Below, one piece after another: positions 45,496 through 57,600 of a stretch of DNA of 64,000 bases. The stretch lies in NCBI GenBank assembly GCA_008477525.1, contig SPDT01000006.1, positions 3,189,501-3,253,500 on the forward strand. Direction: 5' to 3'. The stretch is from Hypomyces perniciosus. Lineage: Eukaryota > Ascomycota > Sordariomycetes > Hypocreales > Hypocreaceae. The notes beneath the pieces were generated by a model. The model worked only from the letters and a program-made list of their open reading frames with translations. It searched no databases and had not been told where the DNA came from. Position 1 is the first letter of the stretch; each line of letters opens with the position of its first letter. The position numbers and the translations under genes are program-made.

Positions 45496-47586
45496 ATGAA
45501 CGGCGACAGTTATTCATCTCGAGGTAGAGCACGCGTCACCATGCCCAATCTGTGGCCTGTCTTTTGCTAACCAATTTCGCGTCAATCAGATGGGCGAAGC
45601 CGCCGAGATTATCCTGTTCGTACATCAATGCCTATTGTTGAATCTCTTCTAACAGTTTGGTAGGCTCCTAGAGGTGACCGAGATGATCGTCGCGACCGAC
45701 ACAGAGATCGTGGGGATCGTGACCGCAGGCGTTCCAGATCGCCAGACCATCGAGGCCATCGACGACCTGAGGGCGATGTAGACGCATACTCTTCGAGCCG
45801 AAACCATCGTGATAGGGAACGTGAGGATAGATATTCGTCGGGACGTGACCGCCGAGGTGATCGCGGAGCTGAGCGCGGTGGCGAGCGCGGTGGCGAGCGC
45901 GGTGGCGAGCGTGGAGGCGAGCGTGGAGCTGATCGTGGAGCTGATCGTGGAGCTGAGCGTGGAGTTGAACGCGGAGGTGAACGTGGAGGTGAACGAGGAG
46001 GCGAGCGTGACTGGGACCGCGATCGGGGTTCGTACCGCCGCGACGCTCGACGTGATGACGATGAACGCCCCAGCAGGCGAGACCGAGACCCTTACGAAGA
46101 CCGCCGGCGCGGTGGTAGAGACCGGCGCGAGGATGCACCACCAAGGCAAGAGGCCCGTCGAAGCCCATCACCCCCCAAGAAACGAGAGCCTACCCCAGAC
46201 TTGACGAATATCATACCTATTCTGGAGCGCAAGCGACGTCTGACCCAATGGGACATCAAGCCCCCGGGATATGACCTTGTTACGGCCGAACAGGCCAAGC
46301 TTTCGGGCATGTTCCCGCTTCCGGGTGCCCCTCGACAACAGCCCATGGATCCCACGAAGCTCCAGGCTTTCATGAACCAGCCTGGTGGCCAAGTAACCAG
46401 TGCGGGCCTGAAAGCGAACAATTCACGTCAAGCAAAGCGTCTCCTCGTCACCAATATTCCCTCAGGGACAACTGAGGATGCTTTGATTTCGTTCTTTAAT
46501 TTGCAGTTGAACGGACTGAATGTCATTGAAAGCACAGATCCCTGCCTTCTTTGTCAACTCTCTCAAGATCGATCGTTCGCAGTTCTAGAGTTCAGAAATG
46601 CGTCCGACGCGACTGTTGCACTTGCCCTGGACGGCGCGACGATGGAGGCGGACGATGCAACAAACGGCGCTGCCAATGGAGGGCAGCATGGTCTCAGCAT
46701 CCGCCGACCTAAGGACTATGTCATGCCCGCCGTACCAGATGACACCCCCTACGACCCAGAGGTCGTATCGAACATTGTCCCTGATACTGTGCAGAAGTTG
46801 TGCATCGCGAACATTCCTGCTTTTCTTACGGAAGACCAAGTTATTGAGCTGCTTGCCGCATTCGGCAAGCCAAAAGCTTTTGTCCTAGTGAAAGACCGAA
46901 GCACCGAAGAATCCCGGGTAAGGCACTTGAATATTTGAATTTTCGACGCGGATCACTAACCTTTTGTTAGGGAATTGCCTTTACTGAGTATCTTGAGCCA
47001 TCGACGGCTAATGAGCCTGCTCTCAACACCCTTAACGGTATGGACGTTGGGGGCAAGAAGCTGAAGGTGACGAAGGCAAGCATTGGACCGACTCAGGTTG
47101 CCAATTTTGACGTCGGAATCACAGCCATTAGCGGCCTCGCATCCCAAACTTCCGGTGACATTGAGCGAAGTTCTGTTGTTCAACTCCTGAACATGGTCAC
47201 GGCTGAAGAGCTCATAGATAATGATGACTACGAAGGTACGTTAATCTGTTCCTGACGATACTCGCTGTCAATGTTCTAACGTTGGTGTAGAAATTTGTGA
47301 AGATGTCCAGGAGGAGTGCGCCAAGTTTGGTGCTGTCGTGGATCTCAAGGTTCCTCGACCAACAGGTGGCAGCAGGCAATCTGCTGGTGTGGGCAAGATC
47401 TATGTGAAGTTCGATTCCCAGGAGTCGGCCACCAAGGCTCTTACTGCACTTGCGGGAAGAAAATTTGCAGATCGAACCGTTGTGACAACGTATTTCCCTG
47501 AGGTATGGGTCCCTAATTCTCGCTTGGCTCGCTTGACATGGAAGCTGACAACGTCGCAGGAAAATTTCGAAGTTGGTGCTTGGTAA
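45496..47586 (+). CDS. U2 snRNP auxiliary factor large subunit U2AF65 (6 exons)
   Basis: Exons: 45496-45523, 45590-45615, 45664-46917, 46971-47235, 47291-47502 and 47560-47586, for 603 aa. Exon 2 ends at a weak donor (GTTCGT), with TCTAAC branch and GGTAG acceptor; this is the only phase that keeps the frame open. The N-terminus is Arg/Asp/Ser-rich with a tandem RG[GA][ED] array (about residues 82-133). The U2AF35-binding tryptophan motif LTQWDIKPPGYD lies near residue 212. RRM1 (KRLLVTNIP, from about 276), RRM2 (KLCIANIP, from about 396) and a C-terminal UHM with GRKF and ending FEVGAW follow. U2AF65 reads the polypyrimidine tract and hands the branch site to SF3B1. Confidence 0.93.
45853..46008 (+). 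repeat. 12-nt coding minisatellite (RGGE repeats) inside U2AF65 exon 3
   Basis: About thirteen units of a 12-nt repeat encode Arg-Gly-Gly/Ala-Glu/Asp. Codons vary between units (CGC/CGT/CGA, GGT/GGA, GAG/GAT/GAA), so the array is not a very recent expansion. It extends the arginine-rich N-terminal region. Confidence 0.85.
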
Positions 47587-48160
47587 AATTGTGTAATTAT
47601 GTTTGTTAGGCAGGTCAGGGGGTCATAGCAATCACGTCTGCAAGTATGGGAACAAGGCGGCTTGGCTAAGAACGGCGGATGGGGGAGGGGGTCATTCATG
47701 TCAGCATATGCTTTCCAAGTGTAAAACAGTAAATGCGAAACAAAAAGAGGTCCGAAATCAGACTGGATCGAGAGATGTAACAAATCAAGTGCTTGGGATT
47801 GGTCAATTGAAGAGTATTGCTATTCAGTCCTAGGAACTTGATGTCAGTATTTTCCACACCAATTAACTGGGGACCATCATACCAGGGGCTTGTCAAGTCA
47901 CCAGCGCGGGTACGCAATTGCTACCAGTTGATAGAGACGTTATGATGAATAAGCTTGATTCAACCTATCTGAACCACCTGTGCGACCAATCTATCTACAT
48001 AGTCTGTCCACCTGGTTAGGTGATAGATTACTATATGATTTACTTGGTGCTTATCGGTTGGTATGTTACTTGGTCGGATTATCGCGATAGTCATTTGTCT
48101 TCCAACACCAGATTGTTTCTGACTTCCTCCATGCGTGTGTAGATGTCGTTCCCACCGATC
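47587..48160. other. Intergenic, U2AF65 3' flank
   Basis: No gene seen. The right end borders the decayed transposase sequence. Confidence 0.5.
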
Positions 48161-48162
48161 TT

Positions 48163-49460
48163 CTACAGCAGTTTCTGCCATGCAGCTTTCACGTTTGTCG
48201 GGGTGAAGTCTCCGAGTGTCTGATCCATACAGATCAGGTATTCAACAAGCTCATCCGAGTCCTCTCCTCTCACTCCATTATTGGCATCGTCATCGGCTCT
48301 GTTCTTGCGCTTTAGGAGTTCCTGGATATTCTTTGACATCTGGTCATTAACGCCGGTTAATGTCTTTATTTGGTTTGTCAGTTCTTCCAGCTTGACATTC
48401 TCGTTCTGACTTCCGGTTCCCTTTATCGTTTGGTACAAATAATCGTTCCAGCCTGTGTAATCCTTGAAAAGGTAGGAAACTGTCTGGAGGGCTGGTCCGA
48501 TGTTGTGTTCTGGGTGTTGTTTGTGGAAGTCGTTGGCAATGTTTTGAGAGCGCTTTCCTTGTCAGTAATGACAACACATGGGACAGGAATATCTAGCTGC
48601 TGGCAGAAGAGATCCAGCTGTTCACACATCCAGTCATAACCTTCCTGCTTTTCCGTGTTGACAAGGCCAAACGCGAAATTAGCCACAGAATTCTGGTCAG
48701 TGACGCCAGTGACTTGGAACAAGTACATTTTGAAGCGGTTGGTCTTGTATGTGTTGTCTAGACCCAGAACCTCAGGAAACCGCTTCTATATTGTCTCACG
48801 CGAAGAGTATGACCAGAAGACCGACTTCACTTTGTTGTCATTATCGTATCGGATCAGGTACATACCTTGTTGTTGAAGAATGTCTATTCATCGTTGTGTA
48901 GGTATCAAGCCCTATAAAATCGACTGCCGAATTGCCTGACGATTATTGTTGATATCCTTTGGTCGAAAATAGACGGGATCCTTGCTTTGGGTGCGAACAA
49001 TATCACACATTTCCCGGGCGCCAAGTGCCTTGTGTTGGGACAACGTCTTTTCAAGGCCGAGCTGTTCTTCTGTTCGGCGACGATGGATAGTGTGTGCGGA
49101 CGGATCAATTGATGCATTATGGTTATATTAACTTTCGAGGGCTCGGAGAGTCTATTCATAGTATGACTTTCTCGAGGCAGCGGCAGTGAGCTGGAACGGG
49201 CAATTGATCTTGTAGGTTGCTGTTGTCCTGACACCTTGGCCCTCTAGCTGTTTGAATTCTGCTGTCGTTAACCATGGTATAGTTTCCAGGTGACTTCTTG
49301 ACAAGAGCGGCGCCATTATCACGATAGCACGGAGCAGCCTTGGGGAATAAGTTCGCCATCGGCATCATCAGGGAGATGACCTTCTTCCTCCATCGTAGCG
49401 TTGGCGATGAAATTCGTGATATTGCTGTGGTGTTGAATTTGGTGTGTTGAAGTCATGTTG
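48163..49460 (-). pseudogene. Decayed MULE-type (Mutator-like) transposase relic
   Basis: On the minus strand, pieces of one protein are spread over several frames. An N-terminal piece starts near 49460 (MTSTHQIQ) and continues to about 48910. A piece around 48830-48890 (YLIRYDNDNKVKS) runs into FWSYSSRE, then hits a stop. The fragment 48470-48770 (LGLDNTYKTNRFK, then VTGVTDQNSVANFAFGLVN and VVITDKESALK) looks like the start of a MULE transposase domain. 48163-48438 (KLEELTNQIKTLTG) may be the C-terminus. Most of the catalytic core after ITDKESALK seems deleted. Several stops and frame changes show it is dead. I could not find terminal inverted repeats or a target duplication. Confidence 0.65.
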
Positions 49461-50212
49461 CAGCGTTATTTGCAGCTGTACTGTTTTGGAGGGGCGTAAC
49501 AGCATGTAGGCTTAATAAATGGATATGTACGGAGAACGGATCACTTGTAGGCTAGTAAGAAGTTATACTTCAATTGAACACCTGAAATTTCTTTATTGAG
49601 CATATGGGATATGCAGTACAGCATTACTAGTGCCTAATTCACTATCTACCTGTCGTGAGATCTTGAAGTCATCCGAATGGATTTGATCTATATTCATATT
49701 AGCGACACGTCTTCCTGGCTAACGAGTGATATGAATAGTGTAGAGATGCCGCAGGTCAGAAGTCCGTTCCATTCATCGAGCCCGAAGGCCCTAACATAAG
49801 AGGTACCAGAATTAAATTAAACAAATGTGTTTATATCATCACGATATGTGGCAGGGGATAGGAATTGTGTGTATAGCTGAAGCAAAAGCGTTTGACTTAC
49901 CATGCACGTCTGACTCTGGTATTAGGATTGAGTCTCTGTGGTTACTGTGAAAAGTTGAATCCAAAGATCACGGTTCGAAGTTTTTAAAGAAGACAAGTCG
50001 CGTCAAATTTCGCGGCCGCCTCAAGGACCCAGATTTCACCACGTGACCGCGTAAGTACCCACTCCCAGCCACGAGCGGCACTTTCCGCCCCTGCCCTAAC
50101 TAAGCGAAAATTTGCTACTCCCCCCACAAGCCATCTTATTGATTGTTACTTGCAACATCACGATCAGCCACCGAGAACTTCGCATCCTCAGCACCACCAC
50201 AAATCCGCCAAG
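49461..50212. other. Intergenic, rps13 promoter
   Basis: The left part is AT-rich without a gene. A CACGTG box (TTCACCACGTGACC) lies at 50040-50045, about 170 bases before the rps13 ATG, followed by C-rich and CA-rich leader sequence typical of fungal ribosomal-protein genes. Confidence 0.55.
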
Positions 50213-50907
50213 ATGGGTAGACTTCACAGCAAGGGCAAGGGCATTTCGTCCTCCGCGATCCCCTACTCGCGCGCCGCTCCTTCGTGGCTCAAGACCACCC
50301 CGGAGCAGGTCGTCGACCAGATCTGCAAGCTGGCCAAGAAGGGTGCCACCCCCTCGCAGATTGGTGTTATCCTGCGCGACTCCCACGGTGTTGCCCAGGT
50401 CAAGGTCGTTACTGGTATGTTGGGAAAGGATCGTTCAATTCAAAGGCGCAATGCTAACTGAGTGAACAGGTAACCGAATTCTGCGAATTCTCAAGTCGAG
50501 CGGTACGAATCCTTGAACGAATCCTGGATGTGAATAGTCGATCGATATACACATCTTTATGGAGATTCCTCTCCACTGCCTCTGTGCGGTCAAGACTGAC
50601 AGAGTGATCAAATAGGCCTCGCCCCGGATATTCCCGAGGACCTGTACATGCTGATCAAGAAGGTATGGCCAAATCATGATTTGGATGAATTCACCTATAG
50701 ATATAGCAGGGTCATGGCTAACACTCCGTTCAGGCTGTTGCCGTCCGCAAGCACCTTGAGCGCAACCGCAAGGACAAGGACTCCAAGTTCCGCCTCATTC
50801 TCATCGAGTCCCGAATCCACCGTCTGGCCCGTTACTACAAGACCGTCAGTGTCCTGCCCCCCACCTGGAAGTACGAGTCCGCTACCGCCAGCACCATTGT
50901 CGCATAA
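50213..50907 (+). CDS. rps13: 40S ribosomal protein S13 (uS15; 4 exons)
   Basis: Exons: 50213-50414, 50470-50502 (33 nt), 50616-50662 (47 nt) and 50734-50907, for 151 aa, exactly the usual eukaryotic length. The protein starts [18 protein letters not shown] and includes [30 protein letters not shown], the [30 protein letters not shown] helix region, and ends TASTIVA. uS15 binds 18S rRNA in the central domain of the small subunit. Introns 2 (113 nt) and 3 (71 nt) show no convincing C/D snoRNA boxes. The gene is convergent with sdc1. Confidence 0.97.
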
Positions 50908-51162
50908 ACGGTTTCGATCATGGTCGTGGAGGTTTCTCGGGTCTTGGAGTTGGGGACATTTATGGAAAAGTTGCATTTAGAGCCATGATGCTTCTGCGCT
51001 GGTCTTAAAGACCGAGACAGCAGTCAACTGCTCAAAATGGAAAGTAATTGAACTGCTCAAAATGTATATGTGCCGTGGTATCCTTAAAAACCCTTTGACC
51101 CGTATTTTGAACACCTCAAACGCCCGCTCATGCCTGTCTTGAAACTCTACAATAGTATTGAC

Positions 51163-51718
51163 TCAACTTGTGCCCTCCAACTCTCTCGACTTTTGTAACA
51201 AGTACTCGCCCAAAACGCGCAACGGTTCATCGGGTCTGCGTTGGGTTAGTACTACTCGTTCTATGTACGGCCCTGGCCTAACCACGTACTGGTCTTTTGC
51301 AAGTATCTTCATCCCCTCTAATAGCACGCCCGTCACTTTGGTGTTTAGATATCGTCGTGTTGAATCGCCATGCGGAGGTGCCTCTGATGGCATCGAAAAT
51401 CCTGGGTCCGGATGTGCTGAAGCAGCTCGCGAGCCTTGTGCAGGCGTTCCCGTCCTTGGTGCAGGGCTGGGGGCGAACGTCGCGGGCGCAGGAGACTGTT
51501 TGGTAAAGTCAGTAAATCTCAGGCACTCCGTATAAGGCCTCTAGTCACAAGCCGAGCGAGGGTTTGTATCTTACCGCAGCTTGGTCGGCTGGCGCATCAG
51601 ACATTACAATGTCCTTTGGTGGTGAGTCTAGTGCCTGGGCTTGTAGCGCAGTTGTACCGGCTGGCTCATTGTTGGAAATTGCCACTTGCGGGATGTCTTT
51701 GGAGAGTTCGTCAGCCAT
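51163..51718 (-). CDS. sdc1: COMPASS subunit Sdc1 (Dpy-30 family; 3 exons)
   Basis: Exons: 51575-51718, 51290-51495 and 51163-51235, for 140 aa. Introns are 79 nt (GTAAGA to ACAG) and 54 nt (GTACGT, branch ACTAACC, to GCAG). The start is the first ATG of the frame (MADELSKDIPQ). The first half is Pro/Ala/Ser-rich and disordered. The second is a Dpy-30 helical hairpin: RRYLNTKVTGVLLEGMKILAKDQ, then PDEPLRVLGEYLLQKSRELE. Sdc1 dimers dock on Bre2 in the Set1/COMPASS H3K4 methyltransferase. The 54-nt intron is a multiple of three without a stop and lies within the hairpin (see findings). Confidence 0.92.
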
Positions 51719-51993
51719 CTTCTCAAACACCTTCGCTGTCAATTCGTTGTATGAATTTATCACGGCGAGAGAGATGGCAGGCCGCTTTCACTTCCACAAG
51801 GTACCATGTACTCTGGGCTAAGTGGCGTGGGCAGCTACCTAGTAGATTGGAGGCGGATGGTCAGCTGACTTCGCGTTTAGCTGTTCACGGGAGTTCGCGT
51901 CAACGTTCTGTTGTCTCGTGCGTGATCGAGCTGGTGCATCCTTCTCTCTATGCTTTTGCGATTCAGTGATTCAGTCCCTGAAATGGGACAGCT
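51719..51993. promoter_or_regulatory. Shared divergent promoter of sdc1 and fan1 with two ACGCGAA boxes
   Basis: TTCGCGT (ACGCGAA on the minus strand) lies at 51870-51876 and 51894-51900, about 100-120 bases before the fan1 ATG. These match MBF-type G1/S boxes. Binding is inferred only. Confidence 0.45.
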
Positions 51994-54600
51994 ATGGAAG
52001 CCTTTGTGAAAAGACTGCCGCAGAGAGAGTCTGCGACTCGCGATGCCCCGACAGCGTCACATTCAGCACCTAAGGGGGTAAGACCGTCCAAGCGATTGAA
52101 GAGGGACGAAATCAGTGATTCGGAGTCTAGTGAATCAGAAGGGCTTCAAAATTATCATGATGGAAAACAGAATGACCATGAAGAAAGCCCAATCGACGAT
52201 GGAGCTCAGCGTCGGGTCACTGATTTCGAGAATGCGTTACCGCCAACTCAGACAGACAATGAAGCTATTGAGGAGTACGAGGAATTCAAGTCATCGCAAG
52301 TGAGTGTTGATGGAAATGGCACCACCGGAAAGACACGACCTCTATGGATAAAAGGGAGGAGCTCGATCTATGTCGATGCCTTTAACCTTGCGCTAGACAC
52401 AGTCCTTGAAGAGGAGTCTCGGCTGTTTGATGAGAAAGAGATGGAGATATTCAAGCAATGGAGAAATTTGGATTACGAAGCACAGTATTTGTATGTGAAT
52501 GCGCTTCTTTGATCATCCGGTGCTCATGAGATACACAGATATGTTCGCTTGTTCCTCAGGAAGACTGCAGCCTGGCATCGGTCCGCCCGTTTGGGATACT
52601 ATGACGATGTTTCAGACCCGGACACCGCTATTGAAACTCTCCAGAGAGTTCGAGACTTGCCACAGACATCTTCGCCATGTATAATAGATCAAATTCCAGG
52701 CATTGAACTCGAAGCCTTTGAAGGGGGAGAGACATTTACATTTGCCGATGCATCTGATAAACTCATTACAACAGTCGAGGAGGCAGCATCACTGTTATAT
52801 CTCGATGAGCTCAAAGCCTTGGCTAAAGAGGCCAAGGTCCAGGGGAGAACCAAGGCCGATCTCGTCAAGGCACTCTGTCGGATGAGCCAGCAACAAACCG
52901 GACTGATGGCTTTAGGCATCAGCAGACGGAACAATTGCGAATCGAGTACATCCGAGGGTTCAGAATCTCGTATCTCCAAGGAGAATACCAGGCCACCAAA
53001 GGAAGATTCCAATCGGCAACAGCATTTTCTGGCCAAAATACTCGCGATCGCCGGACCATGCATTCGTGTGTGTCCACTCACGTTCAAGCTCTTTGAGCGA
53101 GTCCATTTGGTCTTCTACAGGTCAACAGAGTGGACAGAAAAATCGCTTACGACTATCATCCTAGCCAAGATTGCAAGGAGGAACTTTCCCGAGTATGTCG
53201 TGTGCCGTTCGTCAACCATCTTTGCCTCTCGAATGCATCTGTTGGAGTTTGAGGCTGCAATACGGCTAGAGGCGGAAGTTGACAGCGTTTTGGAATCTAG
53301 CGGTCCACTAGAGGAGATTGGTTCCCAGAAAATCATGGAAATCTTCGACAAAGTCTATCCCCGATGGAAGTCATTGGTCGCTGAGGAAGCAGACAAGGAA
53401 CGTCGGGTCTATGAGATGGGCGAGGGTGCATATCTCCGGAGATTCAACCCTGCTCACTCTTATACTCGGATCATAGTAAAAGAAGCCTTCGTTCTTGGAA
53501 GACTCAAGAATTACATCAGAGAGCATGAGCTATTAACCGAGCTTCTTGACCAAAGGCTCTTTCACTTGGCTCGGAGAGGCTCATGGTATCAACGCAAGGC
53601 TCTCTTGGAGGAACATTACATGCCAAAACTAGATCCGAATCCCACCTCACAGGATCTGGAGCTGAAAAAGAAGCAATGGAGAGCAATAGCGGCTTCAACT
53701 TGCGAAGCCGGTTTGCAAGACCCCGACTGCCATCTCATACACCACTACGATCTCCAGAAACGTCTCGTCAAATTGGAGAAGAAGCTCCGCATTCCTCGGC
53801 GGCTTCAACATGACTTTGGGCATGTTCGACTCGCTGACCCCCTGGAGACTTTTGTCGAGGGGATTCAACTAAAGCGTGATATACCCCCAAAACCAGGTGG
53901 CCAAGCTACCAGCACAAAGACTGCCTGGTTGGATGAGCTGGACTCGGGGGGTGAATGCAGTGTAGAGGAAATGTGCTTGAGCCACTTTAGGTCACAAGGA
54001 TGGAAGGGCTATCACGCCGAGGGCGGTATCGTACGCACACTTTTTGCTTACCTCTTCTACGACATACTGTTTCTCTACATCCCCAACGTGTTTCAGACAG
54101 CTTTTCAGACCTGTCCTCTAGACTTGCATACCGATGCCTTCTTCCCTGCTCGTGCGTCGGAAATTAATCACCGGCTCGTCGAGATTGCCAATGGGGAAGG
54201 GGAACGGCTGTTGCGGGGGGTCTGGGAGAGGGAGCACGACCGAAGAACCAGTGTGATAGGGCTTAACTGGGATTTCGAGGTGGAGGACCTCGCAGAGCTG
54301 GTGCGTTGCTTCGAAGGAAGCGCGCTGGCTGCATTGTGCAAGGTGATGGCACAAGAATACAGGCAGCGAGGAGGTGGCATCCCGGACCTGATCCTCTGGC
54401 GGGCCATGGAAGCTGCCAAAGAGGGTGCCCCAGATGTTGAACCAGGGAAAGCAAGAGGGGAAGTCATGTTCGCCGAGGTGAAGAGTGCAAACGACAGGTT
54501 GAGCGATACCCAACGGCTGTGGATCCATGTTCTCACAGGTGCCGGGGTCAAGGTGGCTCTGTGCAATGCCGTCGCCAAGGAGGTCAGAGAGGTCGACTAG
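51994..54600 (+). CDS. fan1: Fanconi-associated nuclease FAN1 homologue (2 exons)
   Basis: Exon 1 is 51994-52490, the intron 48 nt (GTATGT to ACACAG), exon 2 52539-54600, for 852 aa. The splice joins DYEAQYLYVRLFLRKTAAWHR, a conserved FAN1 segment. A SAP-like DNA-binding stretch follows (LYLDELKALAKEAKVQGRTKADLVKAL), then helical TPR-like repeats, and at the C-terminus the VRR-NUC nuclease domain: GGGIPDLILWR with the catalytic Asp, then EVMFAEVKS with Glu and Lys, and DTQRLWIHVL. FAN1 is a structure-specific 5'-flap endo/exonuclease for cross-link repair. No UBZ finger is visible at the N-terminus, as usual in fungi. All catalytic residues look present. Confidence 0.94.
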
Positions 54601-57600
54601 TCGGCCATGCCTGACTGTGCCTACAGACTCGCTATTGTGATGGATGTCACCTGAAGTGTGGGGATGGAGGTGTACACCTTGGGCGGGTAGCCTGGATGCC
54701 TTCAAGGGCGAAGCAGACCCCTCTCCTACAGAACGATCTAGTTTGCCATGTGCAAACTAATAACGTCGCGAAGGATTCGAGAGTAAGATGAATTCGCCTA
54801 CACTCACTAAAGGGATCTATAAAAAGCTCCGTGTCATGATCTATTCCCGTCCCCCATCGTTCGTTCGTCTTTCTGTTCTAAAATTAGTCGTTTCAGAACG
54901 CTTGAGAGGCCAGGAAAGGCCGTATCCCGCGACGGCATAGCCCGGCTTCGGTAGGCTGAAACAGCCTGTTTTCCCCAAGTCTTGTTCGAACTCCGCCTCC
55001 TTCGCGTTTCGGAACTGCACAGCATTGAGCAATGAGCCTTCCCGGAAGCCTTGCTTATTCGACTTACAACAACTAAGACCAATTGGGATGACTTGCAGTC
55101 TTAGCGGAGCATCGTCACAATCCTCCCTGTCGGGTGAACAGCACACGCACACGCAGTGTGAAAGAGACTTCAAAGTGTGCTGGTGACGATTATTGGGGGC
55201 ATCAGCAGGGGTGTGATGAGTTAGTTGACGGAGCTGGAGTCCCAACCCAGCGGTGAATCATGGGTTAGCCTCGTGGGCTAGTTGAGGTCTCGCGTGGGAG
55301 GATCATCTCTGTTCGCGTGCTCGGCAGTTGCTCATTGCAAAAGAGTCGGAGGGCATCCGAGACTAGGAGTCTCATGAGCTACTACGAAGTACTACTATTA
55401 CTACCTGTCGTATTCCAATCGGACGGCAACTAAGGCAATGCTCTCTCGCTTACACAGTCTCGATCTCTCTGGTCCCAAGCCATCGCAGCAGGCTAACTGG
55501 CTCTTCTACCCTCGCCCTCGCCGAGTTACTGCGATAAGGCGCTTGTTTCTGCCCCTCTGTTTCTCACTCTCGCAGCACGCACTCGCACGCACAGAGGCTA
55601 GCGCAACTAGATGCATCACGCTCTCGCAGTAGCCGGGTGGTAATTTATGTACGCCGACATACATACAGCACAGTACAGCACAGCACGATACAACAAAAGC
55701 ATTGACTCACCCCCCTCCCCTCCCCTCCCCCCAGTGGATGGACAGGACAGGGGAACAGCGAACAGACAAACGAGCAACAGCAGCAACGATGGGAACGAGC
55801 GACAGCAGCAGCGACGGCTTGGCCTTGTGCATCTGACAATGTGTTGCCCACACATCAGGGCGCTTAGATCCCGGCCAATCACATCCGCGGACCCAGCCGG
55901 GTGGGTGACCGGCACGACCGCGCCGGCCAATGAGACGCGCTGCGGGATCTTCGACTGGCGCTTAGAGAGGCCACTAGACAAGGGGGTTGTGTTGGGTCGT
56001 TTCCTTTGTCTTGCTAAAAAAAGGGCCAGTCGCTGCTTTTACCTTGTCCTGTTTGTTTTTTTTTTGCCAGGGACCGGGGGGAGGGTGTGTGGCCAGTGAC
56101 ATCGGCGTGCCATCACAATGGGGGCCGTCCCTGAGGGATGGGACGGGGAGTGAGACACAAGCAAACAGGAGGCAGAGAGAGACGGCGAAGAGGAGGAAAA
56201 TGCCTCGAGAGTGCGTGCGTGAAGAGTGTGAATGCGCCATCACAGCGCATATGATCATGTATGACGACGGGAACCGGAGCTGGGGGAGGGGCGTGTAAGG
56301 GCCAGCCAAGGCCTACAACGAAAGCTCAGATCGAGATATCCAGACTGGTGATCACCGCACACGCACATACGAGTACATACACAGCGGCATCAGGCAGACC
56401 TGTTGCCTGACACTGCCCAGGACCTGCCTGCTCCAGCAACGGCCAGCGACCTGTCATACATGCATATTCATGCAGTCAAACATCCACCACTATCGCCCAG
56501 TAGAAATCTAAGCCAAGCCCAGCCAAGCGGTTGCAAGGGCCCGGCCCTCCTCCTCTTCTGTCTTCCTTTCCCATATCAGCACGGAGCAAGCAATGGAGAG
56601 GGCAGAGAAACAAAGAGAGCAGACAGACAGAAACGCGGCGGCCGACAATGGGGCGGCGGGTAGATGCTTCCCGCCCCGGCCCAATATCCGGCCCATACCA
56701 CACACTTTCTCTGTGTCTCCCTCACACACGCACACACACACATACGTCCTGTCATCGTCCAGCCCATCATATCAACATGACTCGATCCGTCACAACAAGG
56801 AAGGTCCCCGGCGGATAGATAGATTAAACCACACACGCCGTATCCCAAAGAAACAAAACAAAACAAAGCAATAAACAAACATGCCTCCATGCTAAACGGT
56901 CACTCGCTGCAAGCCATGACGCACAAAGAACGACATCCCCAATAAACCATTTGCTTCGGTCTGTGGCTACCTGCGTATTATATTGGTAATATGCGTGCGT
57001 TGTCCATTCGTATATGTACGTCCGTACATACACGGAAAGCAAAAACAAAAAAAAAATGCCTGCCTGCCTGCCTGCCACTGTTTTCCTGTCTTGTCTCTGC
57101 CTCTCTCTCTCTCTTCTTTTTTTTAACGAGGTGGACTCCTCTCGCGCTTTGCGTCGATATGATCCACTCACATAGCCACGGGAGGTGGAGAGAAAGGGCC
57201 ATATATGCGGCCCGTCCTGCGACCATTTTCCTTTCGAGAAAGAGAGGTAATAGTATTAGGTAGGTGGGAGGGACGGAACATAAATTTTATTACTACATGC
57301 TCTGTACAAATGATGTGCTCTGCTGCGCACAAGCTGATGGTATTTATTACTGGGTGTAAGCTGCAGATAGCAGCATGTGATGAGGATGAGTGGCACACAC
57401 ATACAGAGTACACAGAAATACAATCACAGAGCAGTAGGAAATCGATGGTTCATTTTGTTTGTTTAGCGTCAATAAACACTCGTTTTGGGTCTGTATCCTA
57501 TCTACGCTCGAACATCTATGTATGTAGTCCGCAGCGTATTAAGTCGTCAGCCACCCTCCGTTCTCAGCATCCCATCGCCATGCACATCTCATCGCCTGAC

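Noticed and set aside
50503..50615. Possible snoRNA in rps13 intron 2
   Set aside because: Ribosomal-protein introns often host snoRNAs, but no convincing C (RTGATGA) and D (CTGA) box pair with stem was found.
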